Shown piece by piece: positions 1 to 10,365 of a stretch of DNA of 64,000 bases. Source of the stretch: Spirosoma telluris. GTDB lineage: Bacteria; Bacteroidota; Bacteroidia; Cytophagales; Spirosomataceae. The notes below the pieces were generated by a model. The model saw only the letters and a list, made by a program, of their open reading frames with translations. It ran no database searches and was not told the DNA's origin. Each line of letters begins with the position of its first letter. Position 1 is the first letter of the stretch. The translations under genes were made by a program, and so were the position numbers. Location: positions 4,108,501-4,172,500 of the forward strand of contig QLII01000001.1 in NCBI GenBank assembly GCA_003259005.1. The letters run 5' to 3'.

Positions 1-826
1 TTTCCAGATAGGCTCTGAATGTCTCCGCAAAGTCTTCCCAGGGGTGCATACTGGCATAAGCGCTAATGTAATTGAGTTGCCAGTTGGACTGAGGGCCATA
101 CTGATAATACTGGTTCATCGCCCACGAATAGTTGATGCGGGTATGGTCGCCAAATACAATTTTACAGTCATCTTCGCACCTGTTCCGAACCAATAATTGC
201 CAGTAGTAATGCCCGATTTCATGATGAAAATGGCCAATTAACGTACGACGAGCCTCGCCGAAATCTACCCGTAATTTCTCCCGCTCAATCGGATCGGCTT
301 CTTCGATGTTGATCGTTATGGTGCCATCGGCGTGGCCAGTAAATACTTTTTCGGCAATAATCGCATCCGTTCCAGCCTGTGTTATCTGAATTACATTTCC
401 TTTAAAATCAAAAACCAGGGGAAGGGGAAAACCATCGTATCTAGATCCGTAAGGCAGTTTCAGTAAATCCAGCGTATAGATCAGCCGCCGTTTAGCAGCT
501 TCGAGACTAGACCATTTTGTCTGATTGCCGGGTACTGTCATATCAGGTACAATCCTGTTCAAGTTACAGCATTTGCAATAGGCATCCGCTTCCTGCCAGA
601 TCGTTTTTACCGCTACTAACCGATTACAGACCTGATAGTCCCGGTAATTGGAGCACTTCGTTACGGTAGCCTGACAATGATTACAACTATACGTATGGGC
701 ATCTATGGGATCAAGTGACCGGATTCCTTCGCATGTTGGACACCAGCCTACCTCTCTATGGCAAACAACACAGGATGTATTTTCAAAGTGTAATGTGTTT
801 CCACATTGACAGGGATATATTTTCAT
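1..826 (-). CDS. Putative zinc-binding metallopeptidase with N-terminal zinc ribbons (C-terminus cut by window edge)
   Basis: Translation from the ATG at 824-826 stays open to the left edge, so about 275 residues are seen and the C-terminus is missing. The first ~85 residues hold repeated Cys pairs (CQC, CVVC, CPTC, CNHC, CKCC) typical of zinc ribbons. A zincin motif HEIGH lies at about residues 202-206, and a conserved stretch with HPWEDFAETF follows near the edge, as in the Peptidase_Mx/COG4307 group of putative zinc-binding peptidases. No signal peptide is visible, so a cytoplasmic location is inferred. It diverges from the transglutaminase/amidoligase set that begins 405 bp away, which suggests, but does not prove, a shared pathway. 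The substrate is unknown. Confidence 0.85.
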   Translation of the reverse strand, partial: MKIYPCQCGNTLHFENTSCVVCHREVGWCPTCEGIRSLDPIDAHTYSCNHCQATVTKCSNYRDYQVCNRLVAVKTIWQEADAYCKCCNLNRIVPDMTVPGNQTKWSSLEAAKRRLIYTLDLLKLPYGSRYDGFPLPLVFDFKGNVIQITQAGTDAIIAEKVFTGHADGTITINIEEADPIEREKLRVDFGEARRTLIGHFHHEIGHYYWQLLVRNRCEDDCKIVFGDHTRINYSWAMNQYYQYGPQSNWQLNYISAYASMHPWEDFAETFRAYLE

Positions 827-1231
827 TCGAAAGATCAGTTCAATAAAACGTGAGTTAAAGCTTGCCAGCCTTTTAAATAACTACCCTCGGGCCAAGTTGT
901 TAGGTAAATCTGCCTGATTATTCGCTCAATATCAGCTTTTTATTCGCTCGGATGCCTTAGTTATCGTTGCTCTGGCGAACCGAAATACAGCTTACCCAGC
1001 CACGTATGCAACCCGTACTATACTTGCTTTTCTGGCTGATAGCCTGCTATTCGTTTTGACATTTTCACGTGAGTGACATCTATTAAAATAACCCGAGAAA
1101 TTGCATTATTACAGAATATAGTTTCCTTAATTCAACAAAATCCAGAAAAAAAGTTGGCTAGATCTAATATCAAGATAATTTTATCACCGCTAATAGCACC
1201 CACCTAATTCACAACTTCAGTTATTCTCTTC
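827..1231. other. Intergenic region between divergent units
   Basis: These 405 bp separate two divergent transcription units and should hold both promoters. The best box I see on the plus strand is TATACTTGC at 1019-1027, one mismatch from the Bacteroidota -7 consensus, but it would leave a leader of about 200 nt. No gene, strong hairpin or known RNA element is visible. Confidence 0.4.
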
Positions 1232-4200
1232 ATGGCTATTAAAGTTGCAATTTCCCATAAAACAACCTATAATTTCGATAGGCTGGTAGGGCTTAGTCCG
1301 CATATTTTTCGACTTCGGCCCGCTCCGCACTCCCGCACACCCATTGACGGGTATTCATTTAAAATTTTCCCCGAAAACCATTTTATCAATTGGCAACAGG
1401 ACCCATTCGGAAATTATCAGGCACGGGTTGTCTTTCCGGAAAAAACCAGGACACTCCGCATTGAAGTAGAAGTGTTAGCCCGATTGGAGGTAATTAACCC
1501 ATTCGATTTTTTTATCGAGGAATATGCCGAAACAATCCCCTTTCAGTATGACGAGCATTTACTGTCTGAACTGGTTCCTTATCTGGAAATCAAGGAAAAC
1601 GGCCCCTTGCTGAACGAGTGGATTGCGAAAAACCGAATCGATGAAAACATAAAAACGGTTGACTACCTGGTGCATCTTAACCAGAAACTTAACCAAACCC
1701 TCGGGTATACTATCCGGATGGAACCGGGTGTCCAGTCCTGCGAAGAGTCGCTAACCCTACTGAGTGGCTCCTGCCGCGATTCTGCCTGGTTGTTGGTACA
1801 GGCTCTCCGGCATTTAGGCATTGCCTCCCGCTTTGTCTCCGGCTATCTGGTGCAGCTCACCCCCGATGTTAAATCGTTGGATGGCCCCTCTGGTCCCGAA
1901 GCCGATTTCACCGATTTACACGCCTGGGTGGAAGCCTATGTACCGGGTGCAGGCTGGATTGGCCTCGACCCTACCTCAGGACTTTTTGCCGATGAAGGAC
2001 ACATTCCCCTTTGCTGTACGCCCCACTACAAAAGTGCGGCCCCGGTTACGGGCGCGACCGATGTAGCCCACGTTTCGTTTGACTATGAAAATCAGGTTTT
2101 TCGCATTCTTGAAGATCCAAGAGTAACAAAACCCTATACCGAGGAGCAGTGGCAGCAAATTCTGAAAGTAGGCCACGATGTCGAAAAGGATTTGCAGGCC
2201 GGCGACGTACGCATGACGATGGGTGGCGAGCCAACTTTCGTTTCCATCGACGATAGCGAAGCCCCTGAGTGGAATTCGGCCGCTGATGGGCCGCTTAAAC
2301 GCAAATTATCCTATAACCTGGCGCTTCGTCTGAAAAACCGGTTTGCCCACGGCGGACTGCTGCATTTCGGGCAGGGAAAGTGGTATCCGGGGGAGCTGTT
2401 CCCTCGTTGGCAGTATGCCCTCTACTGGCGGAAAGACGGGCTGTCGATCTGGAATAATGACGATCTCATTACGAAGGAAGAACAAACGTCTTATACGCAC
2501 AAGGAAGCTCAGCTTTTCATTACTGAATTAACCAAATACCTCGGACTAAGTACCAGTACGATTCTACCGGCCTATGAAGACCCCATTTATTGGGCATTGG
2601 AAGAAGACAAACTTCCGGTGAATCTCGATCCGCTGGCCTTTGATCTGAGCGATTCGATTGAACGACGAACGCTGGCGGGTATTCTGGAAAGAGGCTTGAA
2701 CAACCCGGCTGGTTTTACTCTGCCGCTTGATTGGAATCCCGACACAAATGCCTGGGTAAGTTGCCGTTGGGAATTCCGTCGAAAAAATTGCTTTCTGATA
2801 CCGGGTAATTCACCCATTGGCTTACGGCTGCCGCTTTCGTCGTTACCGGAAATACCGGAAGAGCGAAAAAAATACGCCATCGAACGAAGTCCGTTTGAAG
2901 AATTACCTGATTTAGGTACTTATCAGGACTACCAATCGGTTGTGATGGCACGATACGGGACAAAAGCTCCCCCTATAAAGCGCCGGTCCGAAAAAAGGCA
3001 AACGATAAAGCAAAAAAAGCCCCCGTCTTTGAAGTCGACACCATCCGAACAGCCTTGAGTGTTGAAGCACGCGAGGGAATTCTTTACGTGTTTCTACCAC
3101 CTGTCGATTATCTGGAACACTACCTGGATTTAATTGCGTCTGTTGAAACCACCGCCGAAAAACTACAGATGCCGGTGCGGATTGAAGGCTATACTCCTCC
3201 CTCCGATTATCGAATTCAGAAATTAGTTGTTTCCCCTGATCCGGGTGTCATTGAAGTGAATGTACACCCGGCTGCCAATTGGCAGGAGTTGGTCGATAAC
3301 ACGACAGCTTTGTATGAAGAGGCTTTCTTTGCCCGCCTGGGTACCGAGAAGTTTATGGTCGACGGACGGCATACGGGTACGGGTGGTGGCAATCATGTGA
3401 CTATCGGTGGAGCAAAACCGTCAGATAGTCCGATACTCCGACGCCCTGATCTCTTGCGTAGTCTGCTTACCTACTGGCAACACCACCCAGCGCTCAGTTA
3501 CCTGTTTGCAGGGCCCTTTATTGGCCCAACCAGTCAGGCTCCACGCATGGACGAAGGCCGGGATGAACGCCTGTATGAAGTTGAAATTGCATTTGGGCAA
3601 ATACCAGAGAATGAAGAGGTTCCGTTTTGGATGGTCGATCGTATTTTCCGAAACCTTCTGGTCGATATTACCGGCAATACCCACCGAACCGAATTCTGTA
3701 TCGACAAACTGTATTCGCCTGACTCATCGACGGGGCGGCTGGGTATCCTGGAATTCAGGGCCTTTGATATGCCTCCGCACAAACACATGAATCTGGTGCA
3801 GACACTGCTGGTGCGGGCGTTGGTGTCGATGTTCTGGAAACAACCTTACAAGAAGAAACTGGTACGCTGGGGAACGGAGCTGCATGATCGGTTCCTGCTT
3901 CCGCACTTTGCCTACCTGGATATGGTCGATATTGTAAACGACCTGAAATCGGCTGGTTATCAGTTCGATATTTCCTGGTTCGATCCCTTCTTCGAATTTA
4001 GATTCCCCGGCATGGCACCATCATTATGGATAATATTCAAATGGAACTCCGGCTGGGCATCGAACCCTGGCACGTACTGGGGGAAGAGTTATCGAACACG
4101 GGAACCGCCCGTTTTGTCGACTCGTCGCTGGAACGCCTACAGGTAAAAGTGAGCGGGTTCGTAGAAGGACGCCATATACTTGTCTGTAATGGGTGTCGCG

Positions 4201-4631
4201 TCCCCCTTCGGAATACGGGCATCAAGGGCGAATATGTATCAGGCATTCGCTACAAAGCCTGGAATCCTACCTCGGCGCTTCACCCGACCATTGGTGTCGA
4301 TGCGCCCCTGGTGTTCGACGTGATCGACACCTGGAATAATCGGGTTCTGGGCGGTTGTACGTATTTTGTATCCCATCCCGGTGGACGTAGTTTTGATACG
4401 TACCCGGTCAACAGTTACGAAGCCGAATCGCGTAGAATTAGTCGGTTTTGGGGTTTTGGTCATACGCCCTCCCAAACAGAGGAAATTCCGGTCACGGTGA
4501 AGTCGCTGCCGAGCATTTCCCGCTTTGTAGCCGAACATAAAAAAGACCTTCGTATGGATACACCCGTTGAATTAGTCAATCAGGAGTATCCAAATACGCT
4601 TGATTTACGTCAGTTTTGGCGGGCAAAATAA
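1232..4631 (+). CDS. Transglutaminase-like protease fused to DUF2126 putative amidoligase (two apparent frameshifts)
   Basis: With two lost bases restored the span is 1134 codons, the usual size of the large transglutaminase/DUF2126 proteins. The N-terminal ~80 residues are a bacterial transglutaminase N domain. A transglutaminase core follows with a complete triad: C181 (SGSCRDS), H230 (DLHAWVE) and D246 (LDPTSG). From about residue 600 comes DUF2126, which Pfam describes as a putative amidoligase and which belongs to the glutamine-synthetase-like fold, including GGNHVTIGG and EPWHVLGEE. The frame breaks near 3012-3018 (A run) and at 4005-4008 (CCCC). Reading through gives APVFEVDTIRTAL and FRFPRHGTI, continuous with the family. 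It is first of three codirectional genes. The predicted role is making or cutting amide-linked peptides; the substrate is unknown. Confidence 0.85.
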
Positions 4632-4656
4632 ACAGTAGCCGTTAGCTAACACGAAC

Positions 4657-7213
4657 ATGGTTTCAGAATCTACCCGTAGTTTACTTGACTTATATACCAG
4701 TAAACTAAATTCGTACGATGAAGTATTAGCACCCAATGGGGCCGTAAAACCTCATTGGGAAAACCTATTTTCGTCATTAGATAAGATCGGGAATGATGAA
4801 CTGAAAAACCGCTCTCAGGAGATAAAAAATAAAATCCGGGAAAACGGGGTTACGTATAATATTTATCAGGGAACGAGTGGTTTAAATAGCCCCTGGAAAT
4901 TAGATTTAATTCCGTTTTTAATTGAGCAAAAAGAATGGCACGCTATTTCGAAGGGGTTACAGCAGCGTGCCATTCTTCTGGATTTAATTCTCCGTGATAT
5001 TTATGGCGAACGAAATCTGATAAAAGAAGGCATTCTTCCTCCCGAATTAGTGTATAATAATACGGGCTTTTTTCGGGCTTGTCAGGATGTAAAATTACCA
5101 ACTCAGAATCAATTGGTGATGTATGCTGCCGACATGGCTCGTGGGCCGGATGGTCGGATGTGGGTGGTTGATAATCGTACGCAGGCTCCTTCAGGATCAG
5201 GGTATGCGCTGGAGAATCGGGTGATACTCACCAAGATAATGCCCGAGCTTGCCAAGGATATGTATGTTAGTCGGTTATCTCCTTTTTTCACGCAGGCGCA
5301 ACAATCTATTTTTAAATTATTCAGAGAAAAAACCGATTTTTTAAATGTTGTCTATTTAACACCGGGACCTAATAATGAAACCTATTTCGAACAGGCTTAT
5401 TTAGCTTCTTATTTAGGTTATACACTGGTGCAGGGCGATGATTTAATTGTGAAGAATGGGTTCGTCTGGATAAAAGCCATTGACGGTTTACAACGAGTCG
5501 ACATTATTATCCGGCGGGTTGACGATGAGTGGTGCGATCCTCTCGAACTCCGTCTCGACTCGAAACTAGGGTTCCTGGCTTGCTCCAGGTAATCCGGAAT
5601 GGCCATGTCATGGTGATAAATCCCCCGGCAGTAGTGCAGTGGAAAACACGGCTTTTAATGCGTTTTTGCCTTCCTTATGCCGCCATCTTTTACGCGAAGA
5701 ATTGCTCTTGCCATCGGTGGCAACCTGGTGGTGCGGCCAGCCCAGGGAGCTTCAGAATACGCTGGATAACTTACACCGGCTGATCATTAAAAAAGCGAAC
5801 CGAAAACAGGTATTTCGGTCGGTATACGGGAAAGAACTGTCTAAAGAGCAATTGCAGCAGCTACGGGCACAGATCCTGAAAAACCCAACGGAATACGTAG
5901 CCCAGGAAGAGGTCAGTTTTTCGACAACGCCCGCTTTCGTCGACGATCGTATTGAACCCCGTTATGCCGCCATTCGGGCCTTTTTAACCGCTACCCCCAA
6001 TGGCTATCAGGTCATGGAAGGTGGACTGACTCGTAGTTCGGCCCAGAAAGACAAGTTTACCTTTTCGAATCAGTATGGCAGCGTATCGAAGGATACCTGG
6101 ATCGTATCTGACGAAGCCGAAGTCATCCGGGAACGCATAAAGCTTCCGGGCACCTCCTACCAACAGTCGCAGACATCGTTACCGAGCCGTAGTGCTGAAA
6201 ATTTATACTGGGCTGCTCGTTACAGCGAACGTAGTATGACCGCGACTACTTTCCTGATGATTACGATGAATGCCTTAAACTTTCAGCGAAATTTTGGCAC
6301 TCAAAATAAAACGCAACATATCGACATATTACTAAAAGCACTCTCTAGTTTAATTAAAATCGAGCCACGTTTTTCGGATAAAAATAAGGCAGACTTTAAA
6401 AATCCTTATCCAATTATCGCGGATAGCATTTCGAATGCCGCTAAGATCGGAACGATTACATCATCTATTCAGTCGTTCATGCGGGCCATGATTGCCGTTC
6501 GCGAACGGTGGAATAATGTAACCTGGCGTACAATTGATGTCATCGAAACTATAAACGAAAAACTACAGCAAATTCGACCCGACCAAAATCCAAATGATAT
6601 TCACAATACACTCACTAACTTACAGAATAAACTATTTACTTTTTATGGAATCGTTAGTGAATCTATACCTCGGAATAACGGCTATTATTTATTTGAATCA
6701 GGTAAATTAATTGAGCGTATTCTATCAAAAATAACGATAATTAAATCTATTTTTAGCATAAAAACAGAGCAATTTATTGAAAATGAGTTGATGGAAGTTG
6801 TCCTGATGAATCACTTTGCCTTATCGCATTATCGGGCTACCTACAAGACAAATTTCGAAATGGAATATGTATTGGATATGATTTTATTGGACAAGCAAAT
6901 TCCGGCTTCACTTGCCTATTTGCTGGATTCACTGGATCATAGCCTTAGTCAATTACCTCAATCGTCAGCGCGGCTAAGTAAATCAAGGAAAGCCATTTTA
7001 GAAGCCTCTACCCAAATAAAACTGATTGATGTATCCGAAATAGCAGCCGTCGAGACCAGCTCTCAGGCTTATGAAAAATTAGACGCTGTATTATCAAATG
7101 TATACTCGTTAATCCTGTCAGTATCAGACTACACAACCAGTCAATATTTTAACCATACGGCCCCGCAGCATTCTATTACCGAAACAATTATTGATCTGGA
7201 AAATGAATTATAA
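4657..7213 (+). CDS. Circularly permuted ATP-grasp / alpha-E domain fusion protein (two apparent frameshifts)
   Basis: Reconstructed length is 852 residues. The N-terminal part (about 1-480) matches the circularly permuted ATP-grasp family (DUF404/DUF407), with stretches such as ILRDIYGERNLI, MARGPDGRMWVVDNRTQAP and WCDPLELR. The C-terminal part (from about 508, SRSAENLYWAARYSERSM) is the all-helical alpha-E domain (DUF403). In many bacteria these are separate adjacent genes; here they are fused. Frame breaks at 5569-5571 (GGG) and 5622-5626 (CCCCC) are each fixed by one added base, giving KLGVPGLLQ and GSSAVENTAFNAF as in the family. Family knowledge predicts an ATP-dependent carboxylate-amine ligase. 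The gene starts 25 bp after the DUF2126 gene and overlaps the next, so they form an operon. Confidence 0.85.
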
Positions 7214-8066
7214 GTTAATTCATCGGACACAGTACAATTACAGCGAAAACGTGAATAACTATCATGGATTAGCCTGTATAATGCCTAGAACGTCTCTTCG
7301 GCAATCGTGTCGTGATTTTTCGCTGCTCATTTCCCCCTTGCCTGATGAGGTTTATTTACGCACTGATTATTTTGGCAATACACTTCATTATTTTTCGATC
7401 TACAAACCACATAATAAGCTTACAATTTTAGCCAAAAGCAGTATTGAAACGCGTTCTTCCCTGGTCACCGATTTCTTCATGACGAATAAAGAAGTCAAAG
7501 AAAAAATTCGGTCGGATCGTTCGCTAAAAAATGAACTACTCGATTATATGCTGCCAAGCCCATTCGTTCAATGGGATAGCGAGATAAGCCGTTTTGCTCT
7601 CGATTGTTTCAGTGATAATCAGTCATTTTACCAAAGTGCGCGCTTATTATGCCGCAAAATTTATTCTGAGTTTACCTACGTCCCCGGCTTTACCACCATC
7701 CATACGCCACTCAAAACAGTGCTGCGGGAAAAAAAAGGGGTTTGCCAGGACTTTTCACACCTGGCTATTGCCTGCCTGCGCAGTATGGGCTTTGCCGCCC
7801 GATACATTAGTGGTTACCTCGAAACCCAACCTCTGCCCGGCAAAACCAAGTTACAGGGGTCAGATGCGACACATGCCTGGGTATCGGTCTATGTTCCAGA
7901 CGTTGGTTGGTGCGATTTCGACCCAACCAACGATTTAGTGCCTCAGGAAAGGCACATTACAACCGCCTGGGGACGTGATTTTGGTGATGTATCGCCCTTA
8001 AAAGGAATTATTTTCAGCACGGGTAAGCATACCTTTCAAGTGGCTGTCGATGTTGTACCGATGTAA
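7203..8066 (+). CDS. Transglutaminase-like cysteine protease
   Basis: A 287-residue protein with a transglutaminase N domain (YKLIHRTQYNYSENV) and core. The triad C181 (KGVCQDFSH), H224 (DATHAWVS) and D240 (FDPTND) is complete. I chose the ATG at 7203, which overlaps the end of the ATP-grasp/alpha-E gene by 11 bp and puts the N domain at the start; a TTG at 7191 would add four residues. There is no signal peptide. It is shorter than the DUF2126 fusion and carries no amidoligase. In this family setting it probably acts as a peptidase or amidase on the product of the two ligases; the true substrate is unknown. Confidence 0.88.
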   Translation: MNYKLIHRTQYNYSENVNNYHGLACIMPRTSLRQSCRDFSLLISPLPDEVYLRTDYFGNTLHYFSIYKPHNKLTILAKSSIETRSSLVTDFFMTNKEVKEKIRSDRSLKNELLDYMLPSPFVQWDSEISRFALDCFSDNQSFYQSARLLCRKIYSEFTYVPGFTTIHTPLKTVLREKKGVCQDFSHLAIACLRSMGFAARYISGYLETQPLPGKTKLQGSDATHAWVSVYVPDVGWCDFDPTNDLVPQERHITTAWGRDFGDVSPLKGIIFSTGKHTFQVAVDVVPM

Positions 8067-8107
8067 ATCCTGTCGAAAACAACTTTCCCTTATTTACGAA
8101 AACAAAA

Positions 8108-8141
8108 AAAAGCCGCGAAACCAAGGGTCATCGCGGCTTTT
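8108..8141. terminator. Bidirectional rho-independent terminator
   Basis: An 11-bp perfect stem (AAAAGCCGCGA at 8108-8118 with its complement at 8131-8141) and a 12-nt loop lie between the convergent transglutaminase gene and the DUF5606 gene. A and T runs on the two sides allow it to work in both directions. Confidence 0.85.
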
Positions 8142-8211
8142 CCGTTCTCACTGAAAATGAAGAACTTTATTGATGCTATTAATCTATTAACTCAGTTGAG
8201 TTAAAAACGGT

Positions 8212-8721
8212 TCAGGCTTTTTCTACTTTTGGCGTTTCTGCGACAGGCGTTTCTGTCACTTCGATCGCTTCTGGGGTTTCAGCAACAGATGCGTCCTCCT
8301 CAGTTTCCCCAGTTGTCACGTCAAAGACTTCGGGGGCAAACTGGCGCAGAATACCATACCAGCTAACTAGTTTTTTAATGTCGGTTGTCCGCACGCGATC
8401 ACGATCATAGGCGGGTACAACCGAGGCCATAAAATCAGCTAATTGATCCGTTGAGCTTTTAGGCTCAACGGGTAATGCATCACCATATTGTTCACTAATT
8501 GCCAGTAATACAGTGCTAAGCGATACAGATTGTTCCTCGCTGTCATCATCGACATAGATGGAAATATCATTTAGTACCGACACGCGAGCGGTTGGACCCA
8601 TCATCGTTTTGGCCTTTTTGTCATCTAATGATTCGACAATAACGCCCGCCCGGCCAGGTTTCAGAATTCGGTAAAGGCCGCTGTATCCAGCCACATTGGC
8701 AATCTGTTTTAATGCTTCCAT
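8212..8721 (-). CDS. DUF5606 domain-containing protein
   Basis: The first ~140 residues match the Bacteroidota DUF5606 family: a short start (MEALKQIANVAGYSGLYRIL), then GVIVESLDDKK, then a segment with DISIYVDD. The C-terminal ~40 residues are a low-complexity acidic tail rich in T, E, V and P. I place the start at the ATG at 8719-8721 because the family begins almost directly with this sequence; an upstream ATG at 8770-8772 would add 17 unconserved residues. Function is unknown. It is cytoplasmic by sequence and lies 90 bp downstream of engB in the same direction, so the two may be cotranscribed. Confidence 0.8.
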   Translation of the reverse strand: MEALKQIANVAGYSGLYRILKPGRAGVIVESLDDKKAKTMMGPTARVSVLNDISIYVDDDSEEQSVSLSTVLLAISEQYGDALPVEPKSSTDQLADFMASVVPAYDRDRVRTTDIKKLVSWYGILRQFAPEVFDVTTGETEEDASVAETPEAIEVTETPVAETPKVEKA

Positions 8722-8811
8722 AGAGAGACTTTGTAAATTGGTAACGTATAGTTTGGGCGGTGTATTGCCCATTTAATCGGTGAAAGAGCGAAAGCGTGCA
8801 CGCGTAAAGCA

Positions 8812-9456
8812 CTACTTGCCCATTTTTCGGCCTTTCACATTTTCATTCTTTTTCGCTTTCAAATAGCCCTCATTTAATGGTCGGATAAAGGATAGTATAT
8901 CTTCCCGTCCAGTTGAGGTGATGGCTGAGGTAACAAAAAAATCCGGCACTTCCTCCCAGTCCTCAAGCAGTTTGGCCCGATAGGTTTCGAGGGTAGTCTG
9001 CAATTTAGTTGGACCAAGCTTTTCGGTTTTCGTGAAGACAACAACAAACGGCAACCCCCGTTCGCCTAAATTGCTCATGAAGTCAAGGTCTAGTTTCTGG
9101 GGCTCAATCCGCGAATCGACCAGCACAAAAATACACAGTAAATTGGGCCGGGATGTCAGATAGCCATCAATAAGGGCTGCAAATTTTTCGCGTTCGGCTT
9201 TACTCACCTGTGCATAACCATAGCCCGGCAAATCGACCAGATACCATTCGTTGTCGATAAGAAAATGGTTGATTAACTGCGTCTTACCCGGCTTTCCCGA
9301 AATTTTAGCTAAGGTCGAACGGCTCGTTAGCATATTAATCAGCGACGATTTTCCAACATTCGAGCGGCCAATAAAGGCATACTCAGGCCGGTCGGGTTTG
9401 GGGCATTTGGCCGGGTCGGAGTTACTGATAAAGAATTCGGCTTGTTTAACAGGCAT
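8812..9456 (-). CDS. engB: Ribosome biogenesis GTP-binding protein EngB/YsxC
   Basis: A 214-residue small GTPase with the EngB motif order: G1 GRSNVGKSS, a G2 threonine in GKTQLINHF, G3 DLPGYGYAQV, the G4 region VVFTKTEKL, and G5 near TSAIT. Length fits the family (about 200). It binds GTP and is needed for assembly of the large ribosomal subunit in bacteria where it has been studied. The lysine-rich C-terminal tail (KAKKNENVKGRKMGK) is typical of ribosome-associated proteins. A 23-bp hairpin sits in the leader about 26 nt upstream of the start, and GAACTTTGC at 9574-9582 (minus strand) resembles a -7 box. Confidence 0.95.
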   Translation of the reverse strand: MPVKQAEFFISNSDPAKCPKPDRPEYAFIGRSNVGKSSLINMLTSRSTLAKISGKPGKTQLINHFLIDNEWYLVDLPGYGYAQVSKAEREKFAALIDGYLTSRPNLLCIFVLVDSRIEPQKLDLDFMSNLGERGLPFVVVFTKTEKLGPTKLQTTLETYRAKLLEDWEEVPDFFVTSAITSTGREDILSFIRPLNEGYLKAKKNENVKGRKMGK

Positions 9457-9481
9457 ACACGTAAAGAGTCATTTGTGGTCG

Positions 9482-9544
9482 TTGATGGTCATTAGGTAGT
9501 CATTTATCGTCCCTGCCAATTAATGACTACCTAATGACCATCAA
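9482..9544. repeat. Perfect 23-bp inverted repeat of GGTCATTA-like words
   Basis: Arm 9482-9504 is the exact reverse complement of 9522-9544, with a 17-nt loop. The arms are made of near-repeats of GGTCATTA/AGTCATTT, and related words continue outside the stem (GAGTCATTTGTGGTC on the left, CCAATGAC on the right). It lies between the divergent engB and thioredoxin genes, inside the likely engB leader. There is no T run, so it is not an ordinary terminator. Confidence 0.85.
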
Positions 9545-9737
9545 TGACCCAATGACACTATCTAAAAACGACTGCAAAGTTCGGAAAGATTACCGAGAAT
9601 GGCACGTCATTTGCAATTTGTCCTGCTGCCTGCTAATTTGCTTCATAAACAAGTGATTGCGGAAGAAACGAAAATCGCTTGCTGGCGCGTTATATACTCA
9701 GAAAACCATCAAAGACCACCGGTTTGCCGGTTCGACT

Positions 9738-10223
9738 ATGAAAAAAGTATTTTGGCTACTGGCCATTCTCCTAGTTGGCATCAATGCCCAATCAACTCTT
9801 GCCGTCCCTCATTCAACCCGGCCAAACCCGGCCGTCACTAAGAAAGTTGCTCCCAAAAGTGATGCCGAAGGTATTCAATTTACGGAAACCTCCTGGAGAG
9901 AGATTTTGAAAAAGGCCAAAGCCGAGAAAAAAGTAATTTTCCTGGATGCCTATGCCAGTTGGTGCGGTCCCTGCAAAAAACTTCAGAAAGAAGTGTTTAC
10001 CAAAAAAGCCGTTGGTGATTTTTACAACAGCAAATTCATCAATGTGAAAATGGACATGGAGAAAGGCGAAGGCCCTGCTCTGTCGCAGGTTTATCCACTG
10101 GAAGCTTACCCAACGCTGCTGTTTATTGATGGCAATGGCAAAGTGCTCAAGAAAGTATTAGGCCTGCAAACACCCGAAGATCTGATTGCCATTGGCAAAA
10201 GTGTGAAACCAACTGGCATCTAA
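9738..10223 (+). CDS. Periplasmic thioredoxin-family protein
   Basis: A 161-residue protein. The start at 9738 gives a clean signal peptide (MKKVFWLLAILLVGINAQ, cleavage near TLA); an upstream in-frame start would bury it. The thioredoxin domain covers about residues 45-155 with the redox motif WCGPC and the cis-proline region AYPTLLFID. It resembles the DUF255/thioredoxin_7-like secreted oxidoreductases of Bacteroidota. It probably reduces or isomerises disulfides in the periplasm; the partner is unknown. It is a single-gene unit, followed closely by a very strong terminator. Confidence 0.85.
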   Translation: MKKVFWLLAILLVGINAQSTLAVPHSTRPNPAVTKKVAPKSDAEGIQFTETSWREILKKAKAEKKVIFLDAYASWCGPCKKLQKEVFTKKAVGDFYNSKFINVKMDMEKGEGPALSQVYPLEAYPTLLFIDGNGKVLKKVLGLQTPEDLIAIGKSVKPTGI

Positions 10224-10242
10224 CAGATTCAGCTATTCCAAA

Positions 10243-10302
10243 TGAGTTCAGGTAAAAAAAGGGTCGGTTTCTCAAAACCGACCCTTTTTTTACCTGAACT
10301 CA
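10243..10302. terminator. Perfect 28-bp bidirectional terminator
   Basis: 10243-10270 is the exact reverse complement of 10275-10302, with a 4-nt loop CTCA. Each arm contains a 7-nt A or T run next to GGGTCGGTTT. It lies between the convergent thioredoxin and DUF4249 genes and should end transcription from both sides. The stem is unusually long for a terminator. Confidence 0.92.
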
Positions 10303-10365
10303 GAATTAGTCTGGACAGTATTTTTCATACCGGACTCCGACATCCCCCTCCACTCAATCACCTGT

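Noticed and set aside
3055..4146. A separate gene for the middle part of DUF2126 starting at a TTG
   Set aside because: The conserved sequence continues upstream of that codon in the same frame (APVFEVDTIRTAL), so the TTG is internal to one long gene.
10243..10302. The 28-bp hairpin as a member of the word-repeat class
   Set aside because: It has A/T runs and a tight loop between convergent genes and is fully explained as a bidirectional terminator; it is not built of reiterated words.
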